The position numbers and the translations under genes were made by a program. From positions 148,848-212,847 of the forward strand of contig CACRSC010000024.1 in the NCBI GenBank assembly GCA_902651635.1: a stretch of 64,000 nt of DNA. The letters are read 5' to 3'. The notes below the pieces were generated by a model. That model was given only the letters and a program-made list of their open reading frames with translations, ran no database searches and was not told the DNA's origin. Positions 11,713-23,227 of this stretch are shown piece after piece. This DNA is from Mastigamoeba balamuthi (Eukaryota > Evosea > Mastigamoebida > Mastigamoebidae). The stretch's first letter is position 1, and each line of letters opens with the position of its first letter.

Positions 11713-13253
11713 ATGGCTGACACTCTGTCAGAGAAGCCCGCAGCCATCACTTCTGCTCAAAGTACACAGTGTGGTGGCGGTGATGCTGTGTGTTGGGGGC
11801 TACTCCACTGCGACCTTGAGTGCACTGCACGCAGTACTGCAGAGCCCCCAAGCAGCAGCAGCAGCGCACTGCCCCATGCAGGCTCGCAGCAGCACATGGT
11901 GTTTGTAGAAGAGACAGAGAGGGCTGTGGAGGAAGGCAGCACTGTGGGGAGGTTCGTGTTCCCTCAGTGTCGCACTGCAGCTGCACAGGCGAGGGACCTG
12001 TTCACCGCTCATGTGCGTCAGGGCAAGACAGGCACCTGTGGATTTCTGGCAGCAATAGAGGCTGTGGCTGTGCACGATGCCCTGTTCGGATCTCATATGT
12101 TGGCCTCGTGCATCTACCCTCAGGTGGATGGCAAGCCCGTCGTCAGCCCATTGGGCATGTGCGCTGGGCCTGTTCTATGCACACGTGAAGCTATCTGGAA
12201 AGTAACAGAGGGGCCAACACATCGCAGGTACGCCATCAGGCTGCACTGGAACAGGTGAGCAAGGGCCATCATCATCGACGATCATTTCCCAGTCGACTCG
12301 AAAGACGAGTGGCTCTGCAGCCAGTCGATAGAAATGACGGAGATACGGCTAATGCTGCTCAAGTAAGACTGTGTGTCCATGGGCGTCTCCGAAATGTTGG
12401 GCGCTGCTCTTAAAGACACTTCATTTCTGGCTCAGACGTGAAGCTGAGGGGTGGCTACACCAGCGGGGGACTCAATACCGAGTTGGAAATCCTCACAGGG
12501 TGGGTTTCCTCAGCCGGTGCACAGTCAGACAATACAGACCATCGGAATGACAGGAATGCAGTGAAACTGACTGACTGTCTGTTTAAGAGGCTTAAGGAGG
12601 GGTTCTGTGCGGGCTGCTGCATTGCTACATTCATCACGTCAGGGGCCAAGGTGTATGACAAGAGGATGGAACTGAACAGAACACACGCGTACATGACGGT
12701 GGACATCTGGGAGTCCAGTGACAGCTCGCTGCTCTGGTGAGGTTCTGGAGACGTATCCTAGGATCGAATTGCCTGTGGGAAAGCATGACATTCTGATTCG
12801 TGTCCTGCACACTCACCTGACTCGTGCTGTGCAATTCACTTTCAAGGTCCTGAGCTCAGCTGTGTCTGTGATGACAGCCCTGAATCCAGAGCACAACGTG
12901 GCAGCCAGCGGGCACTGGTCAGATGTGCTGCAGGGCGGCTGCTCTGACCACCCCTCGTGTGTGCTCACAGCCCTCCATCAGCAACATATCTCATACCATA
13001 CACAAACAGTTGTGTTCAATTCAGTGTACCACATGACGTTCAACTCCAAGGACGCTAAGGCCACGACAATCAAGGCAACGATCACGGCAGTGGGGACAAA
13101 GAGCGAGGTGGGCGTGGCACTGATGTGGAAGCACGAGGAGAAGAGTTTGTTGGAGTGCTTCAGTGGCAGATGCATTGCTCAGACGAGCCCCTGCACAGTG
13201 CCTCAGGCGGTGCTGCAGAGGGCCATCAGCACAGCCCACGAGTACCTCGTCAT
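11713..13253 (+). pseudogene. calpain-like copy 4, internally deleted
   Basis: It starts MADTLSEKPAAITSAQ. It keeps a Cys box (QGKTGTCGFLAAIEAVA) and a His box (NRTHAYMTVDIWES). Right after the His box it passes to the C2-like module (YPRIELPVGKHD, GGCSDHPSC), so the Asn-box NPWG segment is missing. The small intron before YAIRLHW is 26 nt here instead of 25, which changes the frame relation. The segment matching the second small intron is rearranged. The sequence loses similarity to the family after EYLVMCE near 13253. It is likely a non-functional copy. Confidence 0.6.
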
Positions 13254-13259
13254 GTGTGA

Positions 13260-13820
13260 AACAGGAGGTATCACACAAACATATCACTTTCATGTACCAA
13301 TCTGTTATAGGAGTTGGATCAGATTATTGCGAATCTTGTTGCTGCTGGACCGAAGCAACAGAGATCCAATCCAGCTTGTTCTCTCCAGAGAGTATTGGCT
13401 TACAACCTCACAAGAAAGGGCATTGACACTGAACAGACACATTTCAGCAATCACAAACAGAGAAATGAAACAATTCACACTGGCCAAATGCTTGAGTGGT
13501 GAGGTTGCAGGGTGCAGCCTGCAGACATTGCTACCTCGACAACTGGCCATGGTGTAAAACTTATTTTACTTATTTTGCCAAACTTGCATAGTATTCAGTG
13601 CACCTCTCAGCAGCCCTATGCTCTGCTGACTGGGCCATCGCTGAGGCACTGACAACCACTGCTCAAAGAACGGCCAGGACCTGTGGAGCCTAACCCACGC
13701 GGAGCCCCCAGGTGCACCCACCGCCCCCCCCCCCCCCATCGCCCACACGGCAGCAGAGATATCTTCTGCACTGTGGTGGTGAATCTGACGTTGCGTGTGA
13801 CGTGGGCGCCGCTGCTGATG
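13260..13820. other. intergenic, no gene recognised
   Basis: Short ORFs only. A C-run of about 12 occurs near 13727. This is the gap between the last calpain copy and the 3' end of VPS36. Confidence 0.5.
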
Positions 13821-15522
13821 TCACACGGCGCTGCGGCGCTGCAGCTCCTGCACGGCCTGCGGGAAGAAGTTGGCGTAGAACGTCACGCCCTCAAACGTCT
13901 CGTCCCTGCACAGCACGGCGCTCCTCTCCGCCGCCTGCGACGCGGCAGTGACGTTGCAGTGACGTGTGAGGCCCCGGGGGGAAAAGTCGCATCAGCTGCC
14001 TGCTGGGCACTGGGCAGCGGGCACGGGGCGCGCACGAGGAGCTGCTCGCGGGCGAGCGAGAGGGGCATGTTGCGGAGCCTGGCGAGCTCGACGGCCGTCA
14101 CGGGGCCCCGCTGGGCGGCGAGGCGCCCGAGCTCTGCGCTGACGGCCTCGTCGCCCGCCTCGGCCAGGCGCACGACCAGCACGCCGCTGGGGAACCTGTG
14201 CAGGCGCACCGGCAGCGCCAGGTCCTCCATCAGCTCGCACGCGCGCAGCAGGTCCTCGGGCGAGATCATTTCTGCGGGAGGGAATCCAGAATTCAGAATT
14301 CAGAATTCGAATTGGGTAGGAATTCGGACGGCACGCACCGACGCCGCGGGCGCGGTTGTACAGGCAGAAGAGGTCGGGCAGCGCGATCATGGGGCCGGAC
14401 TTCTTCAGCACGGCCACGCAGACGTCCGAGAGCTGCCGCGCGAGCTCCGTGAAGTACAGCGACCCCGCGGCCTTCCTGCCACATCGCGTTCAATTCCCAA
14501 TTCCCAATTCTCGAATTGTCCGGTTGAATTCAATTCGGGGCTGGGGGCCCCGAATGCCCGCGCGCACTTGGTGACGGGGACCGCGAGGCCGGCCTGCTGC
14601 AGCATCGCGTTGAGCTCGGGGTCCTCGGCGCCGTCGCGGGGCCTGGCCTGCTGGATCTGCCGCGCGATGCGGACGAGCTCCTCGGCGCGCTCCTGGAGGG
14701 CGTCGATGTCCCGGAACGCCGTCGCCAGCGCCACGTCAACCGCCTGGTGCCGCTCCTCCTGCATCCGCTCCAGGCCCCCGATCCCCGCGCGCATCGCAGG
14801 GGCCGCCATCTGGGGCGCCGGCGACGTGGACGGCGTCGTCGCGCGCGCCAGCGACGGTGACGTGGAGTTGGCCACGCCGCCTGCGTGCGCATTTCCGGTA
14901 CTTTCAGTGCACGAAAAGTGGAAGTGGAAAGTCGAAGTGGTTTTTCCGCGACGGAATAGTGCATGTTCCGGGAATTACCAGGGGGGCACGGCGACGCTGG
15001 GCGCTCCCAGCGGCGGGCGGCCAGTGCGCCCGCGAGCTTGTCGGTCAGCTGGCACTTGGAGCCGAAGTGCAGCACGACGTCGGTCTGCTCCTTGCCGAGC
15101 CTCAGCGTCAGCTTGTGCGACTTCTTGATGAGCCCCCCGCTCTGCGAGACGCGCCCCCCAGGTCAACTGAGATACCAGATTCCGGAATCTGGATTCCACT
15201 CCGGGGACGGGAATCTAGATATCGCAGAATATCACGATATCGCCCGCATTCCCCAACGGCAGGGCTGCAGGGCGTGCGCGGGCACCGACTCCCTGAAGAG
15301 GGCGATCTTGGCGAGCGGCAGGGCGATGGCGAAGGTGGCCGCGTGGTCGGTCCAGACGAGCCTGTGTGACGTCAGCGTCAGCGCGCCCGAGTGCGACTGC
15401 TCGGGGGCCGCGGCCGGCGACACCGAGTGCGCCTCCTGCATCGCCAGCTCGACCTCGCCCTCGGCCAGCAGCGGCCGCCTGCTCGCGGACAGCTTCGCTG
15501 CCTCCCACGCGCCGTTGGACAT
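13821..15522 (-). CDS. VPS36: ESCRT-II subunit VPS36
   Basis: VPS36 is part of ESCRT-II, which sorts ubiquitinated cargo into multivesicular bodies on endosomes. The N-terminal GLUE domain starts MSNGAWEAAKLSASRR and has the hallmark LTLTSHRLVWTDH. Its second half is LTLRLGKEQTDVVLHFGSKC, ending AARRW. The coiled middle has GGLERMQEERHQAVDVALA. The winged-helix region has MIALPDLFCLYNRARG, ISPEDLLRACELMEDLALP, LHRFPSGVLVV and LSLAREQLLV. The C-terminus is VCRDETFEGVTFYANFF, ending RRSAV. About six exons are needed. Donors at the exons ending VTK and RARG are of the GTGCG type. Introns near 14290 and 14510 hold GAATTC/AATTCG clusters, and the one near 15220 holds GATATC. The match to animal VPS36 is clear along the whole length. 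Confidence 0.9.
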
Positions 15523-15923
15523 CAAGCGAACAAAGCAATCTAGATTTATGCCGGATATTCTCGCTAAATATCTGCCCGCCGAGAAATCACGATATTATGC
15601 CCCGTATCTCGCCTCTCGCGTTCCGCTTTGCTCGGCGGGCTGCTGAGCCCCCGCACCGCAGTGAGCAGCGCAGCAGAGAGAAAGTGGGACGGTAGGGCAG
15701 GCCGGGCCGCCAGCTCCGGTTCGGCCCGCCGCGGTGAAAGCACGAAAGGCTTCGGTGCTGCTCTGTTTGGGCAAATCGTCCCTTCCGTTCTTTTGCGGAA
15801 CGAAGTCTGCGGGTAAAAATACCGCACAACTCAAAAGGTGCCCTCCGCACGCCGTTGGCACCTCTCTGCACCCCCGCCGCCAGCAGCCCGCATACCCCCG
15901 CCTGCCACCGAGCGAGGGGGCCC

Positions 15924-16904
15924 ATGAGCAACGCAAGGGCTGCGGCGCCTGCGCAGCTGCTGCCGCACCTTTTCGTGGGGGACTCGACGCACTCGTGCTC
16001 GCCGCGCCTGCTGCACTCGCTCGGCATCACGCACATCGTCAGCGTCGAGGGCGTCCACTACGAGTTCGCGGGCTTCGCCAACCTGCACTGCCCCATGCTC
16101 GGTGCGCCCCCCACCCAACCCGGTTGACCCGTCGGCGCTTTTCAATATGTTAGTCCTCTCTTTTCAAGCAGCGAACTCAATTTCGAGAGTACCTTTTGTT
16201 TGCATTTTGAGTCCCTCGCTGTGCGAGTGCTGTCAGGCACCCTGGTCCGGGCAGTGCTGAGTTCTTTCAGACCGCATGTCAAAGGGTGTGCTGCCTTAGT
16301 AACAACCCCAATTGAATCTGGTCTAAGTTCAAACCAGTCTCATTTCTCTGGAATGCATCGACATTTCAGCCTCTTACACATGATTCGCGTTTGCTCCTGC
16401 GCAGACTCGGGCAACTCGGACCTGCTGAGGGTCATTGCGACCGTGGGGCCGTTCATCGAGGAGGCGCGGGGTAGCGGGGGCCGCGTGCTGGTCCACTGCT
16501 ACGCGGGCATCAACAGGGCGCCCACCGTCTGCGCGGCCTACCTCGTCGCAGTGCTGCGCTGGGCCCTCCGCGACGCCGCGATCCTCGTCAAGTCGCGCAG
16601 GCCCGTCGCCTGCCCCTGCCGCCGCTACCTCCGCCAGCTGCTGGCCATCGAGCACGCGGTGCGCGCGGGCGAGTGCTCCGTGGGCAGCGACGACGAGCTC
16701 GCGTTCCTCTTCGGCGCCACGCGGACGCTGCCGACGCTGCTGCTGCGCGCCACGCGCGACGACAGCGCAGGGGCGAGCACGAGGACGCGGAGCCTGTCCG
16801 CTGGCGGCGAGCTGGGGTGCTGCGCGCCCAAGACGCTGTCGAGGAGGGACAGGGACGCCCGCACAGAGGCGCAGGTGCTCGCGAGCGAGTCACGCATCTG
16901 CTGA
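15924..16904 (+). CDS. dual-specificity protein phosphatase
   Basis: This is a cysteine-based phosphatase that removes phosphate from Tyr/Ser/Thr of proteins (or possibly another substrate). Exon 1 (15924-16101) starts MSNARAAAPAQLLPHLFVGD and has the usual LGITHIVSVEG. A 303-nt intron (16102-16404, donor GTGCGC) follows. Exon 2 starts DSGNSDLLRVIATVGPF and has the P-loop VHCYAGINRAPTVCAAYLV. The Cys and Arg are in place, but the residue after Arg is Ala instead of Ser/Thr. This usually slows breakdown of the phosphocysteine intermediate. The C-terminal tail of about 90 residues is Arg/Ser-rich and probably disordered. The subfamily cannot be told. Confidence 0.85.
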
Positions 16905-18784
16905 CAGGCGTTTTCAGGCCGGGTTGGCGCGCAGCAACCACTGCGGGTCGCTGGTTCCCTCTCTTTCAGTGTATAAAGAACAGGATAACTACTGTCAGAC
17001 ACTGATGTGTGAATCACGTTTCAGTTGTTTGCATGTGGGTAGTGCATGCAACGCAGAACCTCCCCCCGGCCCATCTGGAGACGTCCCGCACCCCCTTTAC
17101 CTCGTAGAAGGCCATAAAGGGACCTCGCCAGCAGTGTGCTCCTGCCCTCTACCATCATCACTGACAACAGCAGGGCTACAAGTACGTAAACCAGCACCCA
17201 GAAAACGTTAACAGAGAAGAGACTGTTTTTCTTATTTTCTGCACTGTATCGCATGGACCAGCAATCTGGGAGTGTCGTGGTACTTCTTCTTAAGCCAAAA
17301 ATTCCAGCCATCTCTTGCATTGCATGTTGCACACAATGGAACGATGAACCATCTCGCTGCTGCAGAAGAATGGTAAGTGCATTCCTGAGTCTATTATGTG
17401 ACATACATGTGCGGCCATCTTGATTTTGGATATGACCACCACGGTCTGCTATACAGGAGCAGCCAAGAGCAGCACATTTCACATCTCTATCACCAGTATT
17501 GGTCAATTTTCGCCAGTGAGTAATCCAACTGTGACACTTCAGACACTTGTTGTTTGCAGTGCCATTCAAATTGTAAGCCAGAATGTGTGTGTTCTTCGTC
17601 GGTATAATTTGCTTCATTACAGTGCCTTGTGCACTGTGACTGGGGACTTGACAAAGCGCGCAAGAGCTTGTCGGACAGAATGACATTATGTGTGGTTTGG
17701 CGAAATAGAGAGGTTCAGACACAATGTGTTTGCTGTTGTTAACCTCTCGTGTGTCCTTGTGGTTGGTTTTTGAGTTTTAAGTGGATTTTGTACAACGGTG
17801 AATAGAATCAAGAAAATTCGTGTGGAACACAGGTGGATATTTCAATGAAATCTACACAATGTATGTCTTCTAGATGCACAGACTACCTACGCTGTGAATG
17901 GAAAAGCAGGGAATTCATCAAGTATTTCGGTGTGTTACATCAGAAAGATATATGCGAACGTCATCAAAAATAGTCTTCAATACCTGAATCGCATCTGCGT
18001 GTTCCGTGATTGTGCCACCCCCAGACTTCCTTGGCATGGGAATTTGGCAGTCTGGGTCTGCTGATCCTCTGGTGCACGGCCTCGAAGACCCCTGGGCTGT
18101 GTGATTGATACACCAATGGTATGGTGATTGCACATCAAAAAAAAACTGCACCAATACTGCACCTCATGACGCTTGATATTTTTCTTGCAGAACCTTCTGT
18201 GGGCTTTTCCATGTTAACCACATGCTAACCCGAATTCCTCGACAGCCAAATGCACAGCGTAGGAAAATCACAGCCGGCATCCCAAAAGAAGAGGAAAATG
18301 CGATACGAAAATGGCAATGGCAAGGGCTTTTACCTAGATATTTTCCATACATCAGAGGCAACCGCCATACCATGCTCTGTTCGCACCCGCCACGCTCTGG
18401 CTGCCACCAGGCATACTCACTCCCTCCCAACCATGGGCAGGGTGCGCAGGCGGACTGTCTGCAGCCCACACATGAACGCCACATTTCTCACGGGATTGCC
18501 CCTTTCCACCGCGTCTGTTTCCTTCCTCTGTTGCCATCCACCAACAGGTCGATATACCCCGTGGATTCGGAGCACTGGACGCTGAGGTTCTTACTCGTGA
18601 GCTCCAAAGTCGCCTGATTTGTCTGTTTGTGTGCGAAATTCTGTGTGTGAGTGTGTTCCGGTAACTTGGGACAAAGTCACTTGGGAAGACTACGCTGCGC
18701 AGTGGCTGTTGGGGACCAGCAATTGATCTCATCGGGGCCAGAAGCAGCGCAGTGGGTGCGTGCTCGCTCCAGAGTCCCGAGCGC
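16905..18784. other. AT-richer intergenic region with one possible Cys-rich ORF
   Basis: The only ORF of note is on the minus strand, 17021-17722. It has Cys pairs (CALC, CLKC), a strongly hydrophobic segment (WVLVYVLVALLLSVMM) and no ATG at its left limit. It could be an exon of an unrecognised membrane protein or chance. I find nothing else. Confidence 0.35.
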
Positions 18785-19935
18785 TCAGTGGACAGCGGCG
18801 CCGCACGAGCAGCAGAAACGCGCACCGTCAGCGACCCGCCCTCCGCACTGCGCGCAGAACGCGCCTGGCGCTGCAGCTACAGCTGCCGGGCAGGGCCTCC
18901 CCGACTCGCGGATGCGGCCGCTGCGGGGGTCGACGACCATGCCCGGCCTGCTCCCAGTGACGACTTTGCCCGCCGAGGACTTGGACGTCTCCGCGCGGGC
19001 CGTCGCGCACGCCGCGCACGCAGGCCTCCCGCCGACGCAGCCGAACGCCCCCGAGGGTCCGCCGCCCCCCAGCTGCTTCCTGCAGACGCCGCACGTGAAG
19101 CACTGCGCGTGGTAGTCGCCCGAGAGCGCAGAGCCCGCGGGCACAGAGACCACAGAGCTCCCGGGGGCCAGCGGCTTCCCGCAGCCCGTGCACGCGCGCC
19201 CGGCGTCGGGCCGCGCCGCGCACGAGGCACAGACGAGGCCCGAGGGCTGCGCGGCGACGCTCTCGTCCTCGGAGAGCGCGCGGGAGCAGCGCGAGCAGCG
19301 GAAGCAGCGCGTGTGGTACACAACGTCGCTGTCGGGAAGACTCACGCACTCGGGCGTCTCGATCGGCCCGCGGCACGCGGCGCACGTGAGGCCCGCGAGC
19401 ACCTGCGCCTTGACGTCGGCGAGGTGCCTGCGCAGCTCCGCGGCCTCGGGGTCCCGCGTGCCCTCCGTGCGGACGACCCGCGCGGGCGCGCTGCTCCCCG
19501 CGCACTGCTGCGAGCAGAACGGCGCCCCGTCGCGCTGCACGAACTGCCCGGAGAGCTGCCGCGAGCACCCTGCGCACACGAAGCACTTTTGCGCGGGCAA
19601 TCAATTGATTTGGGCGCAGGGGAGTTTTCCCTTACTTTTGGGTGCCACTGGCGGCCCAGCGCGCAGAGCTGCTCGCCCACGATCGGCGCGCGGCACGCGT
19701 GGCACGTGGCCCGCCCGTCGTAGCACTGCTGGTGCCAGCGCCTGGGGCCGTCCGCGACCGCCGCGCCGGCAATGGGCCTGTTGCAGCCCTCGCAGAGGCC
19801 CGCGGGTCCGCAGCTGCTCCGCTGGTTTTCCGGGGTCTGCATTCCCATCACGCGGGCGATGGCGCTGTCGGGCGACTCGTCGTCGCGGAACGCGGTGGAG
19901 AGGTAGCTCATCGTGGGGTCCTCCTTCCTCGCCAT
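18785..19935 (-). CDS. LIM-domain protein with a C-terminal zinc ribbon
   Basis: LIM domains are double zinc fingers used as protein docking modules, often in cytoskeletal scaffolds. The protein starts MARKEDPTMSYLSTAFRDD. The first LIM has CEGCNRPI, RWHQQCY, CHAC and RQWHPKCFVCAGC. Its WHPK/CFVC junction is made by a roughly 50-nt intron (GTAAGG...AAAAG) that contains TCAATTGA at 19601. A second full LIM follows (CAACRGPI, VYHTRCFRCSRC), then a third (CTGCGKPL, YHAQCFTCGVC). The tail contains VDPRSGRIRE and ends in a short zinc ribbon, FCAQCGGRVADGARFCCSCG. A putative first Cys pair sits at CGPAGLCEGC. The start ATG lies at 19933-19935; no better upstream start was found. Confidence 0.85.
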
Positions 19936-19939
19936 GCTG

Positions 19940-20660
19940 TGTGCGCTGCGCTGCTCTGCCTGTGTGCCGGCCCCGACCGTTTTTCCTTTGTGCCCAACCG
20001 CAAATAACTCAAACCGACAAGATTTCCGATTTACTCGTCGATATCTGTTCCACACGATTGCTCCACGATTGTGTCGGTTTTGTAAGAACGTATGGAGTAA
20101 TTGTTCCGCTGCCTCACCGTGCCACGAGTCCGACTACTCTTCGTCGGCTACCTCACGAGTGACTTGTAGATGAAGGATGCATCTGTGCCTTACAATTGCA
20201 GCACTCAGGCATCTGTCTCCGGTTGCTTAATCGAGTATTTCGGATAATATCATGTGGGAACCCATTGCAATGTCCACCGCACAAGGATCTGGAGAGACTC
20301 CATATGTGTCAAGAGTGAGCGAGAGAAGCACCCGAGGGCGCTGATGAACATTCTCCAAAGGGGATTCCTCTTTCACCCTGCTGTCACCAACGCCACTCGC
20401 CCACCCCAGAACACATACAATGGGCCTGTTCCTCCACCCAAATACTGAGAAAAGAATGCAGGCGGCGACTGGGTAAAAAAGATGAGCGTTTGCTAACGTG
20501 GTGTTGATGATGCTACAGTGGCAAGGAGGGTTGTGGGGGTTGTGTGGGTGCACGTCCTGTGGATGCCCTCCCCTGAGGGGGAGAGGGGCGCCAGAGTGTC
20601 CCTCAGCGCGGGAGCCCGCGAATGACTGTTTGGCGGGCCGCCCCTGTTGCAGCTCTCCGC
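19940..20660. other. intergenic, no gene recognised
   Basis: This gap separates the 5' end of the LIM gene from the 3' end of the EFHC gene. Only short ORFs without motif support are present. Confidence 0.5.
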
Positions 20661-22999
20661 TCACTGCTTCTTGGGCGTCGAGGGCGCCGAGCGGTCGTTC
20701 CTGAGCTGGCTGACGAACGAGGGCACGTGGACGCTGCCGTTCTCGTCGAGGTCGAACCGCCGCATGACCGTGGCGAACTCCTGCTGCGTCAGCGTGACGC
20801 CGGCCTCCTCGAACGCCCGCCTGACGACCGTCTGCTCGACGTACCCGGGCGCCAGCGCCCTCGCGGGCCCCACGGCCCCCGCGGACCCGCGCGCCGGCTT
20901 GGCGCCCGCGGCAGAGGACGAGGCCCGCGCCTGCTCGGCCCCGCGCTCGAGGGCCGCCGCGAGGGCCGCGCGGGACCGCGAGAGCTTGGCGACGACGGCG
21001 TCAAAGTCGCTCTCGGGCCAGCTCTCGAGGTGCGCCTCCATGAAGCGGTAGGCCCACTCGGCCGCGTTGGTGATGGCGTACTTGTAGCCGTTGATGGTCA
21101 CGCGGGCGCCGACGTAGAGGTCGCTGGCGGCGTAGTAGCGCCCGCCCTCGTGGTGCTTGACGCGGGCCTTCTCGAAGAACTTGCCGCCCGCGATGTCGCG
21201 CCGCGGGGCCTCGAAGACGCCGATCGTGTCGTCGGCGAGGTTGAACTGGATCGTGAACGTGCGGTCGCGGTCCGCGGGCGTCGCGTTGTCGAAGCGCGCC
21301 TCGAAGACGAGCGCCTTGCCCTGGTCCTCCATGCGCTTCTGCCAGTCGACCCGCGGCGGCTTGGGGACCAGCGAGAGGCACGACTGGTAGCTGTCCTCCT
21401 CGGACCCGAACCCCGTGTGCGGCGGGATCTCGCGCTTGGGCGGCGGCGCGGGCGGCTCGTCGACGCGCAGCGGCGTGAAGTCCTGGACGCCGTAGGTCTC
21501 GCGGTAGTGGTTCTTGGTCTTGGCGTCGAGGTCGTAGACGAGGAAGTTGCGGTTGTAGAGGCTGATCGTCGTCCCGATGCCGATGTCCCGCAGCGCCGGG
21601 AAGCCCTCGGGCGGCGCCCCGCGCTTCACGAACGTCGTCGGCACGTCCAGCGACGTCGTCTCGCGGATCTCCTCGAGCAGCTCCATCGTGTCGTCGGCCA
21701 GGAAGTAGTGCAGCCTCTGAAAAATACGGGGAAGTTGAGCACCGATATTCAATTGATATTCAATTGAGACCGCAGAAGCTGCATTCCCCCAACAGCTCTC
21801 GCGGCTGTAATACAGCACTGCAACTCCCAGATGTGGCCAAAGGGGAGCAGGTCACCTTACAAGTGAAAATTATGGCAAAATTCAATTGGCGTGTGGCCAC
21901 ATTCCCAATTTCCAGTGAGGCCCGTACCCACCTTTACCCATCTTCTCCTCTCCCCCGAGGTTGGGGAGAGAGGACCCGACTTCGCCTTATTCAAGGGGGA
22001 GAGCTCAATTGACTCGGGGACGCACGAATTTGTGGAGGTCGCCGAACGGCGAGTCGCGGTCGTCCCAGACGCAGTAGTAGCGCAGGACGTTACGGTCGTT
22101 GGCGAGGAACTGCGCCAGGGGCGGCGTGCCGCGGGGCGCCGGGGCCGGGCGCGTGGGCACGAGGGTGGGCTTGACAGGGGGCGCCGTCCCGCGGGGCGTG
22201 GCCGCGGGGTCCTCGGGCAGCTCCTCTGCCGGGGGCACCTGGACGCCCAGCTTCTCGAGGAACATCTGCGTGAAGAGGTCGCAGTTGTAGAGGCGGTACG
22301 CGCGCGAGTAGATGACGACGTCCCTGCCGACGTTGAGCTCGGCGGCCGTGATGTGCTGCTGCCCGTCGCCGCCGTCCGCGGGCACGCGGTGCCTGCGCAC
22401 GAGCGTACCCATGGGCTTGCCCGTCGCGTGGTCGAGCGCCATGACCTCGAGCGAGTCGTCCTCGAGGTGGAACGCCAGCGCGCAGCGCCTGACGCGGTAG
22501 CCCGCGGCCGCGTACTGGACCTCCTCCTTGTAGTGGCCCTCGAACCGCAGGACCTGCCCCGCCTGCCCAGCGCCCCAGAGTCAATTGAGCCCGCGGCTCG
22601 CGCGCGATTCCGGGTCCCCGGGGTCCCGGGAGGCGTTATCGCACCCAGCTGGGCACGTAGCCGTCGGCGGAGCGCTGCGAGGCGCTCGAGGGCCCGAGGA
22701 GGATGTCCGCGGTCGTCCGGACTTTGGTCCTCGCCGCGGCCTCCTGCTCGGCGTTGAGGGCCGAGCCCCCGATGCCGGGCTTGGTCTGGTCGAGGTCGCG
22801 GCGGCCGGCGCGGTAGTCGAACGCGTGGCTCTTGTGGAACTTGGTTCTCTGGCCGGGGCGTGAGTCGCGGCGGGTCCGCGGGGCTGAGCAGCGGGAGAGA
22901 GTTCGCAACTGCGGGGTCCTGGAACGTCATGCCGGGCAGGAACGGCAGCTGGACCCGCCCGGCGCCTGCGGACTCGGTCGTGGACGTGTGATCGCTCAT
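20661..22999 (-). CDS. EFHC/Rib72-family axonemal microtubule inner protein
   Basis: EFHC1/2 and Chlamydomonas Rib72 bind the inner wall of axonemal doublet microtubules through DM10 domains. The N-terminus has the family start LPFLPGMTFQDPA, then FHKSHAFDYR and DGYVPSW. DM10-1 contains ITAAELNVGRDVVIYSRAYR, YNCDLFTQMFLEKLGV and then FLANDRNVLRYYCVWDD. DM10-2 has LHYFLADDTMELLEEIRE and ISLYNRNFLVYDLD. DM10-3 has VFEARFDNATPADRDRTFT and GARVTINGYKYAITNAAEW. The C-terminus has an EF-hand-like loop (DLDENGSV). Four or five exons are needed. Donors GTGCGA (after PSW) and GTGCGT (after LHKF) are seen. The intron at about 21722-22015 carries TCAATTGA at 22005 near its donor and at 21749 and 21760 near its acceptor. 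Another copy lies at 22581. The gene implies that the cell builds a motile cilium. Confidence 0.9.
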
Positions 23000-23227
23000 T
23001 GCTCTGCGGGGCCCGCGCGGTGGTGGTGGTGCGGTCTCGAATTCAGCTCTGAGGGTATTTTTGGAGCCCCAGGGTGGCGGCTACACTAAAAATAGCGCAG
23101 AGTGGATATCTGGCCCTCGAAGATCCGCGTATCCCCATCGCCCGGAGATCGCCGAAATATCCTGAAGAGATACCGTCTTCTGCTATTCCATTTGTACGTT
23201 TGCGTTGAGTTTGTGCGCCGTTGCGCC

